In this document: positions 9,429 through 17,078 of the stretch, piece by piece | Numbering within the stretch: the stretch's first letter is position 1 | How the letters are laid out: each line of letters opens with the position of its first letter | Assembly (NCBI GenBank): GCA_017255395.1 | Contig: JAFKDC010000007.1 | Coordinates: 62,001-126,000 of the forward strand | Length of the DNA stretch: 64,000 bases | From: Enemella evansiae | Lineage (GTDB): Bacteria > Pseudomonadota > Alphaproteobacteria > Rhodobacterales > Rhodobacteraceae | Direction of reading: 5' to 3' | Notes under the pieces: generated by a model | Database searches by the model: none | What the model was told of the DNA's origin: nothing | What the model saw: only the letters and a program-made list of their open reading frames with translations | Translations under genes and position numbers: made by a program

Positions 9429-10687
9429 CCGTCCAGCTCGCGACCCTTTCCAATGGCCTCCGCATCGTCACGGAACAAATGCCGGGCCTGCAATCCGCCT
9501 CTGTCGGCCTTTGGGTCACCGCGGGTGGGCGGCACGAGAGGCCCGAACAGAACGGCATCGCGCATTTCCTTGAGCACATGGCCTTCAAGGGCACCGGACG
9601 GCGCAGCGCGCTGCAGATCGCCGAGGAAATCGAGGACGTGGGCGGCTATATCAACGCCTATACCTCGCGCGAGGTCACGGCCTATTACGCCCGCGTGCTA
9701 GAGGCCGATACCGCGCTGGCGGTGGACGTTCTGGCCGATATCCTGCGCAATCCCCTCTTCGAGGAGCGCGAGATAGAGACCGAGCGCCACGTCATCCTGC
9801 AGGAGATCGGGCAGGCGCATGACACCCCGGACGACATCATCTTCGACTGGTTGCAGGAAAAGGCCTACCCGGAACAGGCACTGGGGCGCACGATCCTTGG
9901 CGAATGCGAGCGGGTGCAGGGCTTTGGCCGCGACGACCTGACCGCCTTCGTCGATGAACACTACGGGCCCGACCAGCTGATCCTGTCGGCGGCGGGCGCG
10001 GTCGATCACGACACGCTGGTGCGGCAGGCCGAGGCGCTTTTCGGCGACATGACCCCGCGCCGCGCGCTGATTGCCGACACCGCGCGTTTTCACGGCGGCG
10101 AGGCGCGGCGCACGAAGGACCTTGAACAGGCGCATATGGCGCTGGCCTTCGAGGCGCCGGGCTACCGCGACCCCGCCTTCTACGCCGCGCAGATCTATTC
10201 CATCGCCCTTGGCGGCGGCATGTCCTCGCGCCTGTTTCAGGAAATCCGCGAGAAGCGCGGGCTGTGCTACACCATCTTCGCCCAGAACGGCGCCTATGCC
10301 GACACCGGCCTGACGACGATCTACGCGGGCACCTCGGGCGAAAAGATGCCGGAACTGGCGCATCTGACGGTGGACGAGATGAAGCGCGCCGCCGAGGACA
10401 TGTCCGACGCCGAGGTCGAGCGCGCCCGCGCCCAGATGAAGGCGGGCCTGCTGATGGGCCTCGAAGGCTCTTCCTCGCGGGCCGAGCGCATGGCGCGCAT
10501 GGTGCAGATCTGGGGCGAGGTGCCGCCGATCGAGCGGACGGTCGAACGCATCGACGCCGTGACCCGCGCGGACGTTCTGGCCTTCGCGCAGGATCAGGCG
10601 CGGACAGCAGGCGCGGCGCTGGCGCTTTACGGCCCGGTCGATGGCGCGCCGACGCTGGAACAATTGCAGGAACGACGGGCTGCCTGA
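9425..10687 (+). CDS. M16 family zinc peptidase (mitochondrial processing peptidase-like)
   Basis: A 420-residue pitrilysin-family peptidase. The inverted zinc motif HFLEHMAFKGT (HxxEH, near residue 44) is intact, with the downstream glutamate region EIETERHVILQEI, and the C-terminal half carries GGGMSSRLFQEIREKRGLCY, typical of beta-MPP-like alphaproteobacterial proteins. It probably cleaves peptides or signal-like sequences; the physiological substrate is unknown. The start is GTG overlapping the thrC stop by four bases, so it is coupled; its stop overlaps the next ATG (TGATG). Confidence 0.93.
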   Translation: MTVQLATLSNGLRIVTEQMPGLQSASVGLWVTAGGRHERPEQNGIAHFLEHMAFKGTGRRSALQIAEEIEDVGGYINAYTSREVTAYYARVLEADTALAVDVLADILRNPLFEEREIETERHVILQEIGQAHDTPDDIIFDWLQEKAYPEQALGRTILGECERVQGFGRDDLTAFVDEHYGPDQLILSAAGAVDHDTLVRQAEALFGDMTPRRALIADTARFHGGEARRTKDLEQAHMALAFEAPGYRDPAFYAAQIYSIALGGGMSSRLFQEIREKRGLCYTIFAQNGAYADTGLTTIYAGTSGEKMPELAHLTVDEMKRAAEDMSDAEVERARAQMKAGLLMGLEGSSSRAERMARMVQIWGEVPPIERTVERIDAVTRADVLAFAQDQARTAGAALALYGPVDGAPTLEQLQERRAA

Positions 10688-11271
10688 TGATCGCTTTCCG
10701 GCGCAAGCTGCGGCTTGAAACAGAGCGTCTGACGCTGCGCCCCCCGGTGCATGCGGATTATGCGCCCTGGGTCGCGCTGCGCCGGGAAAGCCGCGATTAC
10801 CTGACCCCGTGGGAGCCCTCGTGGTCGCCCGATCACCTGTCGCGAAAGGCCTTCACCAATCGCGTCTACTGGGCCTCGCGGTCGATTGCCGCCGGAACCG
10901 CCCTGCCGCTGTTCCTGATCCGGCGCAGGGACGAGGCGCTCCTGGGCGCCATCACGCTGGACAATATCCGCCGTGGACCGGCGCAGGCGGGCACGCTGGG
11001 CTACTGGACCGGGCAGGCCTATGCCCGGCGCGGCTACATGTCAGAGGCCATCGCGGCGCTGGTGCATCATTCCTACGAGCGGCTGAACCTCAGCCGGGTC
11101 GAAGCCGCCTGCCTGCCCGAAAACGTCGCCTCGCGCGGGCTGCTGGAACGCTCGGGCTTCAAATACGAGGGCGTGGCGCAAAGCTATCTTCAGATCAACG
11201 GGCGCTGGCGGACGCATGTGCTCTATGCGGCGCTGCGCATGGACCGGCGCGGGCGCACCACGGTCGGCTAG
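10687..11271 (+). CDS. GNAT N-acetyltransferase, RimJ/RimL type
   Basis: A 194-residue acetyltransferase that begins in the stop codon of the M16 peptidase gene. The opening LETERLTLRPPVHADYAPWVALR, the GTLGYWTGQAYARRGYMSEA acetyl-CoA region (about 100-120) and NLSRVEAACLPENVASRGLLERSGFKYEG are the hallmarks of RimJ/RimL-like enzymes, which acetylate ribosomal or other protein N-termini. The real substrate cannot be told from sequence. A much longer frame upstream, starting near 10264, is only a shadow of the peptidase gene. Confidence 0.9.
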   Translation: MIAFRRKLRLETERLTLRPPVHADYAPWVALRRESRDYLTPWEPSWSPDHLSRKAFTNRVYWASRSIAAGTALPLFLIRRRDEALLGAITLDNIRRGPAQAGTLGYWTGQAYARRGYMSEAIAALVHHSYERLNLSRVEAACLPENVASRGLLERSGFKYEGVAQSYLQINGRWRTHVLYAALRMDRRGRTTVG

Positions 11272-11530
11272 CGCGGTCCGGGCAGCGGCGCAGGCCGCTT
11301 GTCGGGTGGAAGGGACGCACCCGCCTGGCCCGCCCGTCTGGGGCCACCGATACGCGACCGTTGCCTCCGGCGCTTGGCCACACTCCGGCGAAGCCCCCCA
11401 ACCACAACCAAAGCCCCCGGCCTGCCCGTTTCCATGGCACGCCCCACCGCTGCGCCCGCATCTAACGGCGTCGTGACTTTGGCGGCCGGGCTTTCGCGCC
11501 TAGGCTGAGCGGACACCACGGGAGTCCGCC

Positions 11531-12388
11531 ATGTTCCGTCGCATCCTTCGGGTCCTGAGCGCCCAGATCCTGATTGCTCTGACCCTGACGCCCCTGACCC
11601 TGCCCACATCGGCGCAAGAGCAGAGGCGGCCCAGCCACTGCATCGCCATCGCCGACGCCGCCCCTGGGCTGGATTTCCTGCACAGGGCAAGCTGGCAGGC
11701 GCCCCTGCCCCAGTACAGCGTCGGCATCCACTACATCGGCCATGCCTCCTTCCTGATCCGCACGCCGGGCGGGCTGGACGCGGTCACGGACTTCAACGGC
11801 TACATTGGCCAGACGACGCTGATTCCTGACATCGTCACCATGAACCACGCCCATGACACCCATTGGACCGACGCCATCGACCCGGCCATCCCGCATGTCC
11901 TGCGCGGCTGGGGGGAAGAGTTCGGCGCCGGGATCGACCATCACCTCGACCTTGAAGAGATGCTGATCCGCAACGTCTCCACCGACATTCGCTCGGCCTA
12001 TGGCGGCACGGAGCCCGAGGGCAATTCGATCTTCATCTTCGAGGTCGAGGGCCTGTGCATCGCACACCTTGGCCACCTGCACCACGAACCCACGGATGAA
12101 CAATACGCGGCGCTTGGCCGGGCCGACGTGCTGATGGTGCCGGTGGACGGCGGACTGACCCTGCCCCTGCCGGTGATCGTGCGGGTGACGGAGCGGCTGA
12201 AATCCTCCATCGTGATCCCCATGCACTGGTTTTCCGGCTACGCGCTGGAGCGGTTTCTCGAAGACATCGACGAGAGCTTTGTCATCGACCGCCGGGACGG
12301 GCCTTTCATGACGGTCTCGCTGCGCGACCTGCCCGCGCGCCCGACAGTCGTGGTCCTGCAACCGCAGTGGCTGACCGATACCGAGTGA
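11531..12388 (+). CDS. Exported metallo-beta-lactamase-fold hydrolase (UlaG-like)
   Basis: A 285-residue protein with a signal peptide (about 1-29, ending TLPTSAQ), so probably periplasmic. The fold start is VGIHYIGHASFLIRT, then a metal-binding cluster NHAHDTH (near residue 108, HxHxxH), HLGHLHH (near 180) and PMHWFSGYALERF near the end, as in UlaG/RomA-like members. The substrate is unknown. The ATG follows GGGAG. It is alone between the acetyltransferase (259 bases upstream; nothing seen in that gap) and the FAD oxidase. Confidence 0.85.
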   Translation: MFRRILRVLSAQILIALTLTPLTLPTSAQEQRRPSHCIAIADAAPGLDFLHRASWQAPLPQYSVGIHYIGHASFLIRTPGGLDAVTDFNGYIGQTTLIPDIVTMNHAHDTHWTDAIDPAIPHVLRGWGEEFGAGIDHHLDLEEMLIRNVSTDIRSAYGGTEPEGNSIFIFEVEGLCIAHLGHLHHEPTDEQYAALGRADVLMVPVDGGLTLPLPVIVRVTERLKSSIVIPMHWFSGYALERFLEDIDESFVIDRRDGPFMTVSLRDLPARPTVVVLQPQWLTDTE

Positions 12389-12407
12389 CCCCCGGCTTGC
12401 CGCAGAT

Positions 12408-12430
12408 AGTATCCAAGTGTATGCAATACT
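12408..12430. promoter_or_regulatory. Imperfect inverted repeat upstream of the FAD oxidase
   Basis: AGTAT and ATACT frame an AT-rich centre containing GTGTATGCAATAC, 46-68 bases before the oxidase ATG in otherwise GC-rich DNA. It could be an operator for a GntR-type regulator, many of which control GlcD-like genes, or simply promoter DNA. No regulator gene is adjacent. Confidence 0.3.
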
Positions 12431-12475
12431 CAGCCCGACCGGGGCGAGAGGATTTCAGCCGACACGAGGACCAGC

Positions 12476-13891
12476 ATGCCGCTTTCCCCCGCCGATGACG
12501 CCTTTGCCGACAGTCTGGCAAAGACCCTTCCCGCCGATACCCTGCGCCCCGCCGAACCCCGCTATCTGGAAGAGCCGCGCGGGCACTGGAAAGGCAGCGC
12601 CGGCTGGGTCGCCCTGCCCCGCAGCGCCGAAGAGGCCGCGACAATCGTCCGTGCCTGCGCGTCGGCGGGCGTGGGCCTGGTGCCCTACGGCGGCGGGACG
12701 GGGCTTGTGGGTGGGCAGGTCTCGCCCGATCAGCCCGCGCCGCTGGTGATCTCGCTGGAACGCATGACCCGTATCCGCGCCGTCAGCGCCGTCGAAAACG
12801 TGCTGACGGTCGAGGCGGGCGCCATCCTGACCGACGTGCAGGCCGCCGCAGAAGAGGCCGGGCGCCTGTTTCCCCTGTCGCTCGGCTCGGAAGGCTCGGC
12901 GCGGATCGGAGGCTTGCTGGCGACCAACGCGGGCGGGGTGAACACGCTGCGTTACGGCAATGCCCGCGATCTGGTGCTGGGGCTGGAAGCGGTGCTGCCG
13001 GATGGGACGCTGTGGCACGGGCTTAAACGGCTGCGCAAGGACAACACCGGCTACGACCTGCGCCACCTGCTGATGGGCGCCGAGGGAACGCTGGGGCTGA
13101 TCACGGCGGCCAGCCTGAAGCTGTTCCCCCGGCCCGCCGCCACCGGTGTGGCGATCCTCTCGGTCGCGGGACCGCAGGCGGCGCTGGACCTTCTGTCCAT
13201 GGCGCGCGGACAGCTGGGCGAGCAGATCAGCGCCTTCGAACTGATCCACCGCATGGGCTTCGACTTTCTGTCCGAAGCGATGCCCGAGGTCCGGCAACCC
13301 TGGCCGGAGCCGCCGGAATGGGCGGTGCTGATCGAAATCGGCCTTGGCGCCGGTCAGGATCCGAACGCGGCGCTGGAAATACTGTTCGGCGAGGCACTGG
13401 AGGCCGGGCTGGCCGATGACGGCATGGTCGCGCAGAGCGAACAGCAGGCGGCGGACTTCTGGGCCTGCCGCGAGCAGATCCCCGAGGCCAACCGGCACAT
13501 CGGCGCGATTTCCAGCCACGACATCGCCGTGCCGCTGAGCGCCCTGCCCGAGTTCATCGAGCGCGGCGGTCCGGCGCTGGCGAAGCTGGGCGACTTCCGG
13601 ATCAACTGCTTCGGCCATGTCGGCGACGGCAACCTGCACTACAACGTCTTCCCGCCGAAGGGGCGGAAGGCGTCGGAGTTCCGCGACCAGCGCGAGGCGA
13701 TCAAGACCTGCGTGCATGACGTAGTGCATGCGCTGGAGGGATCCGTCAGCGCCGAGCACGGCATCGGGCGGCTGAAGGTCGGCGATCTGGAGCGCTACGG
13801 CGATCCGGCCAAGCTGGTGGCGATGCGCGCGATCAAGGCGGCGCTGGATCCGGCGGGGATCATGAACCCCGGCGCGGTGCTGCGCGGCTGA
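12476..13891 (+). CDS. FAD-linked oxidase of the GlcD / D-lactate / D-2-hydroxyglutarate dehydrogenase family
   Basis: A 471-residue flavoprotein that oxidises a 2-hydroxy acid. The FAD-binding PCMH domain (about 40-220) carries YGGGTGLVGGQV and GSARIGGLLATNAGG; the C-terminal FAD-oxidase domain has INCFGHVGDGNLHYNVFPP (about 377-395) and the closing SAEHGIGRLK, where the histidines bind a metal in characterised members. Family knowledge does not settle between D-lactate, glycolate and D-2-hydroxyglutarate. There are no GlcE/GlcF partners nearby, which argues against glycolate oxidase. The ATG follows GAGGA. A dispersed repeat follows the stop. Confidence 0.9.
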   Translation: MPLSPADDAFADSLAKTLPADTLRPAEPRYLEEPRGHWKGSAGWVALPRSAEEAATIVRACASAGVGLVPYGGGTGLVGGQVSPDQPAPLVISLERMTRIRAVSAVENVLTVEAGAILTDVQAAAEEAGRLFPLSLGSEGSARIGGLLATNAGGVNTLRYGNARDLVLGLEAVLPDGTLWHGLKRLRKDNTGYDLRHLLMGAEGTLGLITAASLKLFPRPAATGVAILSVAGPQAALDLLSMARGQLGEQISAFELIHRMGFDFLSEAMPEVRQPWPEPPEWAVLIEIGLGAGQDPNAALEILFGEALEAGLADDGMVAQSEQQAADFWACREQIPEANRHIGAISSHDIAVPLSALPEFIERGGPALAKLGDFRINCFGHVGDGNLHYNVFPPKGRKASEFRDQREAIKTCVHDVVHALEGSVSAEHGIGRLKVGDLERYGDPAKLVAMRAIKAALDPAGIMNPGAVLRG

Positions 13892-13899
13892 GGGAGGAT

Positions 13900-13962
13900 G
13901 AGGGGCGCTGCCCCTCGCCCTGCGGGCTCACCCCGGGATATTTTTGGACAGAAGAAACGTGG
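13900..13962. repeat. Dispersed intergenic repeat, copy 2
   Basis: GAGGGGCGCTGCCCCTC hairpin followed by CCCCGGGATATTTTTGGA and CAGAAGAAA. It lies between two convergent genes; in the direction of the lytic transglycosylase gene it comes immediately after the stop, as CTTCTTCTGTCC first and the GC hairpin second. Same family as copies near 305, 26757, 37222, 40760, 45152 and 61196. Confidence 0.8.
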
Positions 13963-13965
13963 GCG

Positions 13966-14817
13966 TCAGCGCGCCGCCACTTGGAACACGCAGCCATCCG
14001 AGACCAGCATGGGCCGCGTCAGGCAGAGGCCCATGGCGACCTCGAAGGCAGCGAGGACCTTGGGCACGTAGTCGCGGGTTTCGGCGTAGGGTGGCACGCC
14101 GCCGTGCTGGCCGATGGAGTTCTCGCCCGCGTTGTAGCCCGCGAGGACGAGAATCGGGTCGCCGTCGAATTTCTTCATGAGGAAGTCGAGGAAGGCCACG
14201 CCCCCGGCGATGTTCTGCACCGGGTCGAGGCTGTCCTTGACGCCGAAGCGGGCGGCGGTGGCGGGCATCAGCTGCATCAGACCCTGCGCGCCCGCGCCGC
14301 TGACCGCGTCCTTGCGGCCCCCGGATTCGACCGAGATCACCGCAAGGGCCAGCGCCGGGGAGACATTGGTGCCCACGGTCTCGCGCAGGATGTCCTTGCC
14401 GTAGCGCGCCGCGATGTCCTGCAGCGCCTGCAGACGCGGCGCGGCCACCCGTTCGCCCGACGGTCCCTTGCCCAGGGTCATCAGCGCCGGTTCCAGCCGA
14501 CCTGGACCGCTGTCTTCCTGCCTTGCGGAGACCGTGCTCCAGAACCAGCCGTAGCGGGTCGACGGGGCGGCGGGCGCAACGGCGGCGGCGGTCGGGACAG
14601 GCTTCGCCTCGGGCCCGGGGGAGGATTTCTGGGGCAGCGGCGGCACGGCCGGGTTGGCACGCGGCGCGATCTGCACGGTGATACGCTTCCTGGCGCCCGA
14701 CGCGGGTGGTTTCACCCGCTTGGCAGAGAAATCGGCGAAGGGTTGCGGGGCCTCCGCTGCGGCGGACAGCGCAAGGACCGCGCCCAGCGCGGCGGCGCAA
14801 AGGATTCTGACTGCCAT
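13966..14817 (-). CDS. Periplasmic lytic transglycosylase (SLT domain)
   Basis: Cuts the glycan strands of peptidoglycan between MurNAc and GlcNAc. The 283-residue protein has a signal peptide (about 1-21, ALGAVLALSAAAEA), a proline/alanine-rich linker, and an SLT domain from about residue 140: catalytic Glu in VISVESGGRKDAVSGAGAQ, then GLMQLMPATAARFGV and AGYNAGENSI. The ATG at 14817 gives the signal peptide at the very N-terminus; a longer frame from 14934 does not. It faces away from the tad locus, and such enzymes sometimes help envelope-spanning machines, but that link is only positional. Confidence 0.9.
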   Translation of the reverse strand: MAVRILCAAALGAVLALSAAAEAPQPFADFSAKRVKPPASGARKRITVQIAPRANPAVPPLPQKSSPGPEAKPVPTAAAVAPAAPSTRYGWFWSTVSARQEDSGPGRLEPALMTLGKGPSGERVAAPRLQALQDIAARYGKDILRETVGTNVSPALALAVISVESGGRKDAVSGAGAQGLMQLMPATAARFGVKDSLDPVQNIAGGVAFLDFLMKKFDGDPILVLAGYNAGENSIGQHGGVPPYAETRDYVPKVLAAFEVAMGLCLTRPMLVSDGCVFQVAAR

Positions 14818-15176
14818 GGACCTGCTCGTTTTTTTTCCTGCGGCATGTTTTCCGCCATTCTGGCACAAAACCCGAATCTTTTCCACGAAGTGTTGCGGTC
14901 GCGTGAACGGCTGTCGCGCGTTTTTCCCGCCCAAGCGGATGCGCCGCCACCCGTTCAGGAGAGAGCATCCTGAAATAAATGATCAATTTCAAAGACTTTT
15001 GTTTGCCCAGACAAGGCCCCGATCAAAACCCAAAATCAATCCAATCCGGTCCAAATCTCGCCGCAAAGGAGGGGCTAATTAGGGTCATACCAACGAGGGA
15101 ACAGGGCAAGTGAGAGAGGCCCGCAGCAAGCCCCCGAAGGTGAATGTGAGCAAACACACTTCTACGGAGAGAGACC
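14818..15176. promoter_or_regulatory. AT-rich divergent region upstream of the pilin gene
   Basis: This 359-base gap holds the promoters for the lytic transglycosylase (minus) and the first pilin (plus). From 14970 to 15060 it is unusually AT-rich for this genome. An imperfect inverted repeat, GAAAT-N9-ATTTC, lies at 14972-14990. I cannot place -35/-10 boxes with confidence. The pilin ATG has a good purine-rich ribosome site, GGAGAGAG, ending about 3 bases upstream. Confidence 0.45.
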
Positions 15177-15356
15177 ATGATCAACTTCATCAAAAACTTC
15201 CGCAACGACGAAGACGGCGCAGTGACGGTTGACTGGGTGGTTCTGACCGCCGCCGTCGTCGGTCTGGCGATTGCCGCATACGGCACCATCGAGACACAGA
15301 CGACTGCCCTGATCGACGCCGCAGCAAACAACGTAAAAGGCGAGATCGCAAAGTAA
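15177..15356 (+). CDS. Flp-type pilin, first copy
   Basis: A 59-residue type IVb prepilin, the likely major subunit of the Flp pilus. The leader is 14 residues ending in glycine, cut before AVTVDW; a single hydrophobic helix (about 19-36, DWVVLTAAVVGLAIAA) follows, then a short polar tail. At the usual +5/+6 Glu-Tyr position this protein has Asp-Trp. It is the first gene of the tad locus, with a strong ribosome site and a stable hairpin after it (15389-15417) that should favour its expression over the genes downstream. Confidence 0.92.
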   Translation: MINFIKNFRNDEDGAVTVDWVVLTAAVVGLAIAAYGTIETQTTALIDAAANNVKGEIAK

Positions 15357-15388
15357 GCCGACCGACGTCGACCAAACGCCAAAAGGCT

Positions 15389-15417
15389 TGCGCGCGCCGC
15401 CACAGGTGGCGCGCGCA
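15389..15417 (+). terminator. Long GC hairpin between the two pilin genes
   Basis: A 13-base-pair stem (TGCGCGCGCCGCC / GGTGGCGCGCGCA, one G-U pair) with a 3-base loop, 33 bases after the pilin stop. There is no T-run, so it is more likely a partial terminator or mRNA stabiliser than a complete stop. Confidence 0.6.
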
Positions 15418-15464
15418 TCGTGAGAAAAGCTCACATCCTATTCGCCACCTGCCGAGGACACGCC

Positions 15465-15644
15465 ATGCGCAAACTCCTTTTACGCTTCAGGGCACGCGAA
15501 GATGGAGCTGTCACGGTCGATTGGGTCGTCCTGACCGCCGCCATCGTCGGCCTTGCCATTCTTGCAACGCCAGCCATCAGGGACTCGACCTTCGCGTTGA
15601 GGGACGATGCCAGTGCGGAACTGACCGCCCAGATCGGCCAATGA
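15465..15644 (+). CDS. Flp-type pilin, second copy
   Basis: Also exactly 59 residues with a 14-residue leader ending EDG, cut before AVTVDWVVLTAAIVGLAI. The first 35 residues are close to the first pilin, while the C-terminal part (ATPAIRDSTFALRDDASAEL) has diverged fully. It probably arose by tandem duplication and may be a minor subunit. The start at the ATG after GAGGAC aligns with the first pilin; an upstream GTG in frame at 15420 would disrupt the leader. Another strong hairpin follows (15660-15699). Confidence 0.9.
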   Translation: MRKLLLRFRAREDGAVTVDWVVLTAAIVGLAILATPAIRDSTFALRDDASAELTAQIGQ

Positions 15645-15659
15645 CCCTTGCCTTCGCGG

Positions 15660-15699
15660 CCGGCGCCCCGCAACCCGCTTGGCGTTTGCGGGGCGCCGG
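15660..15699 (+). terminator. Strong hairpin after the second pilin gene
   Basis: A perfect 14-base-pair stem (CCGGCGCCCCGCAA / TTGCGGGGCGCCGG) with a 12-base loop, starting 16 bases after the stop. No T-run follows, so it may be a partial terminator or protect the 3' end of the pilin mRNA. Confidence 0.6.
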
Positions 15700-15835
15700 T
15701 CCCGGATGGCAGGAGGGTTGCCGGAATACTGTCCCGCCGCCGCCCTTCTTTCGCCGCACTCGGGGGTCAGCCTGACCATGACGTAACCCGTACGCCGCCC
15801 CGTGCCTCCCGGCTGCATATCCTGAAAGGTGACCC

Positions 15836-16690
15836 ATGCGACTCGTATTCGGACTTGTGCTTATTGCCGGCATCGGCCTGGCCGGTTTCGCCGTCTACAT
15901 GGCCCAGAACTACATTGGCGCCTACGAGGCCGCGCTTCGGCAGGAGCGCGCCAAGAACGTCGATGCGATCCCGACGCAGCAGATCTACGTGGCCAACCGC
16001 GCCATCCCCTACGGCGAACCGGTGACCGCCGAGGACGTCGTGCTGGCCAACTGGCCGAAGGAGATCCTGCCCGAGGGCGTCTTCGACGCGGAAACACCGC
16101 TTTTCCAGCCCGGCGATGCGCCCCGCGTCGCCGTGCGCCCGATCGAGAAGTTCGAGGCCGTCATGGCCGTCAAGGTCTCGGAACCCGGCGGCGATGCCGG
16201 CCTGACCTCGCGGCTGGACCGCGGGCAGCGCGCCTTTGCGATCAAGGTGGACGTTGCAACCGGTGTCTCGGGCTTCTTGCGTCCTGGCGACCGGGTGGAC
16301 GTTTACTGGACCGGGCGGATCGGTTCCAACGATCCGAACCTGCCCTCGGGCGACGTGACAAAGCTGATCGAAACCGGGGTACGCCTGATCGCCATCGACC
16401 AGATGGCGGAAACCGAGCTGAACTCTGCCACCATCGCCCGGACCGTGACGGTCGCCGCCAGCCCGCAGCAGGTCGCGGCCCTGGCACAGGCGCAGTCGAC
16501 CGGCAACCTGTCGCTGTCGCTGATGGGCCATAACGATGACACCGTGGCCGAGGCTATCGAGGTCGATCAGCGCTCGTTGCTGGGCCTTGCCCGGGTCGAG
16601 CAAAAGGCGCCGGAGGCGATCCAGCCCTGTGTGACCCGCGTGCGCCGCGGCGCTGAAGTGGTCGAGATCCCGATCCCCTGCACCAACTGA
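15836..16690 (+). CDS. cpaB: Flp pilus assembly protein CpaB/RcpC
   Basis: CpaB is a periplasmic inner-membrane-anchored component that works with the secretin. The 284-residue protein has one N-terminal span (about 3-22), an SAF-like domain with IYVANRAIPYGEPVTAEDVVLANWP (split here: IYVANRAIPYGEP then VTAEDVVLANWP, residues 45-70), and the RcpC region with LDRGQRAFAIKVD and GFLRPGDRVDVYWTG. The C-terminus carries two cysteines (CVTRVRRG ... PIPCTN). The ATG follows AAAGG. A terminator at 16713-16740 ends the transcript, so cpaC has its own promoter. Confidence 0.92.
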   Translation: MRLVFGLVLIAGIGLAGFAVYMAQNYIGAYEAALRQERAKNVDAIPTQQIYVANRAIPYGEPVTAEDVVLANWPKEILPEGVFDAETPLFQPGDAPRVAVRPIEKFEAVMAVKVSEPGGDAGLTSRLDRGQRAFAIKVDVATGVSGFLRPGDRVDVYWTGRIGSNDPNLPSGDVTKLIETGVRLIAIDQMAETELNSATIARTVTVAASPQQVAALAQAQSTGNLSLSLMGHNDDTVAEAIEVDQRSLLGLARVEQKAPEAIQPCVTRVRRGAEVVEIPIPCTN

Positions 16691-17078
16691 CCCAGGCCCG
16701 ACGACGGGAAGAGCCTTCGCGGGACACCGCGGGGGCTTTCTGCATCGCCAGATCCCCCTGCCGGGCCTGCGCGGCGCCATAAGCGGTGGCGAGATCCTCA
16801 GACCGGCAGCGGCCGGGTGTGGGTGGCCCTGGCAGACCCCTTGGCGAAGCCAAGGGCTGAGGCTTGTCGGGGGGGGGGCGCCATGGGCGAGCCCGCCACC
16901 AACACGCAACCCAAAAGAGAATCCCCCGCCCCCACCCATCACACCTGTTGCGAGATATCCACATAAACGCCGGGGGCGAAGGCATTGATTGTTGCAAAAA
17001 ATCGGGAATTGCAGCAGGCTTTGTCAAAATGCGGGCGAAAAGACCCGGATATAGAGGCGTGATCGAAAGGCAGGTCAC
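16691..17078. other. Gap between cpaB and cpaC: terminator plus likely cpaC promoter
   Basis: After the cpaB terminator the middle part (16741-16960) shows nothing recognisable. From about 16960 the DNA becomes AT-richer (TTGATTGTTGCAAAAAAT at 16984-17001) and probably contains the cpaC promoter, but no box pair is clear. The cpaC ribosome site is AAAGGCAGG. Confidence 0.45.
16713..16740 (+). terminator. Intrinsic terminator after cpaB
   Basis: Stem GCC-TT-CGCGG / CCGCG-GG-GGC with a 4-base loop, followed by TTTC, 23 bases after the cpaB stop. Confidence 0.65.

Noticed and set aside
10264-10686. N-terminal extension of the acetyltransferase gene into the M16 peptidase gene
   Set aside because: The extension is an out-of-frame shadow of the peptidase; the GNAT family start matches the ATG at 10687.
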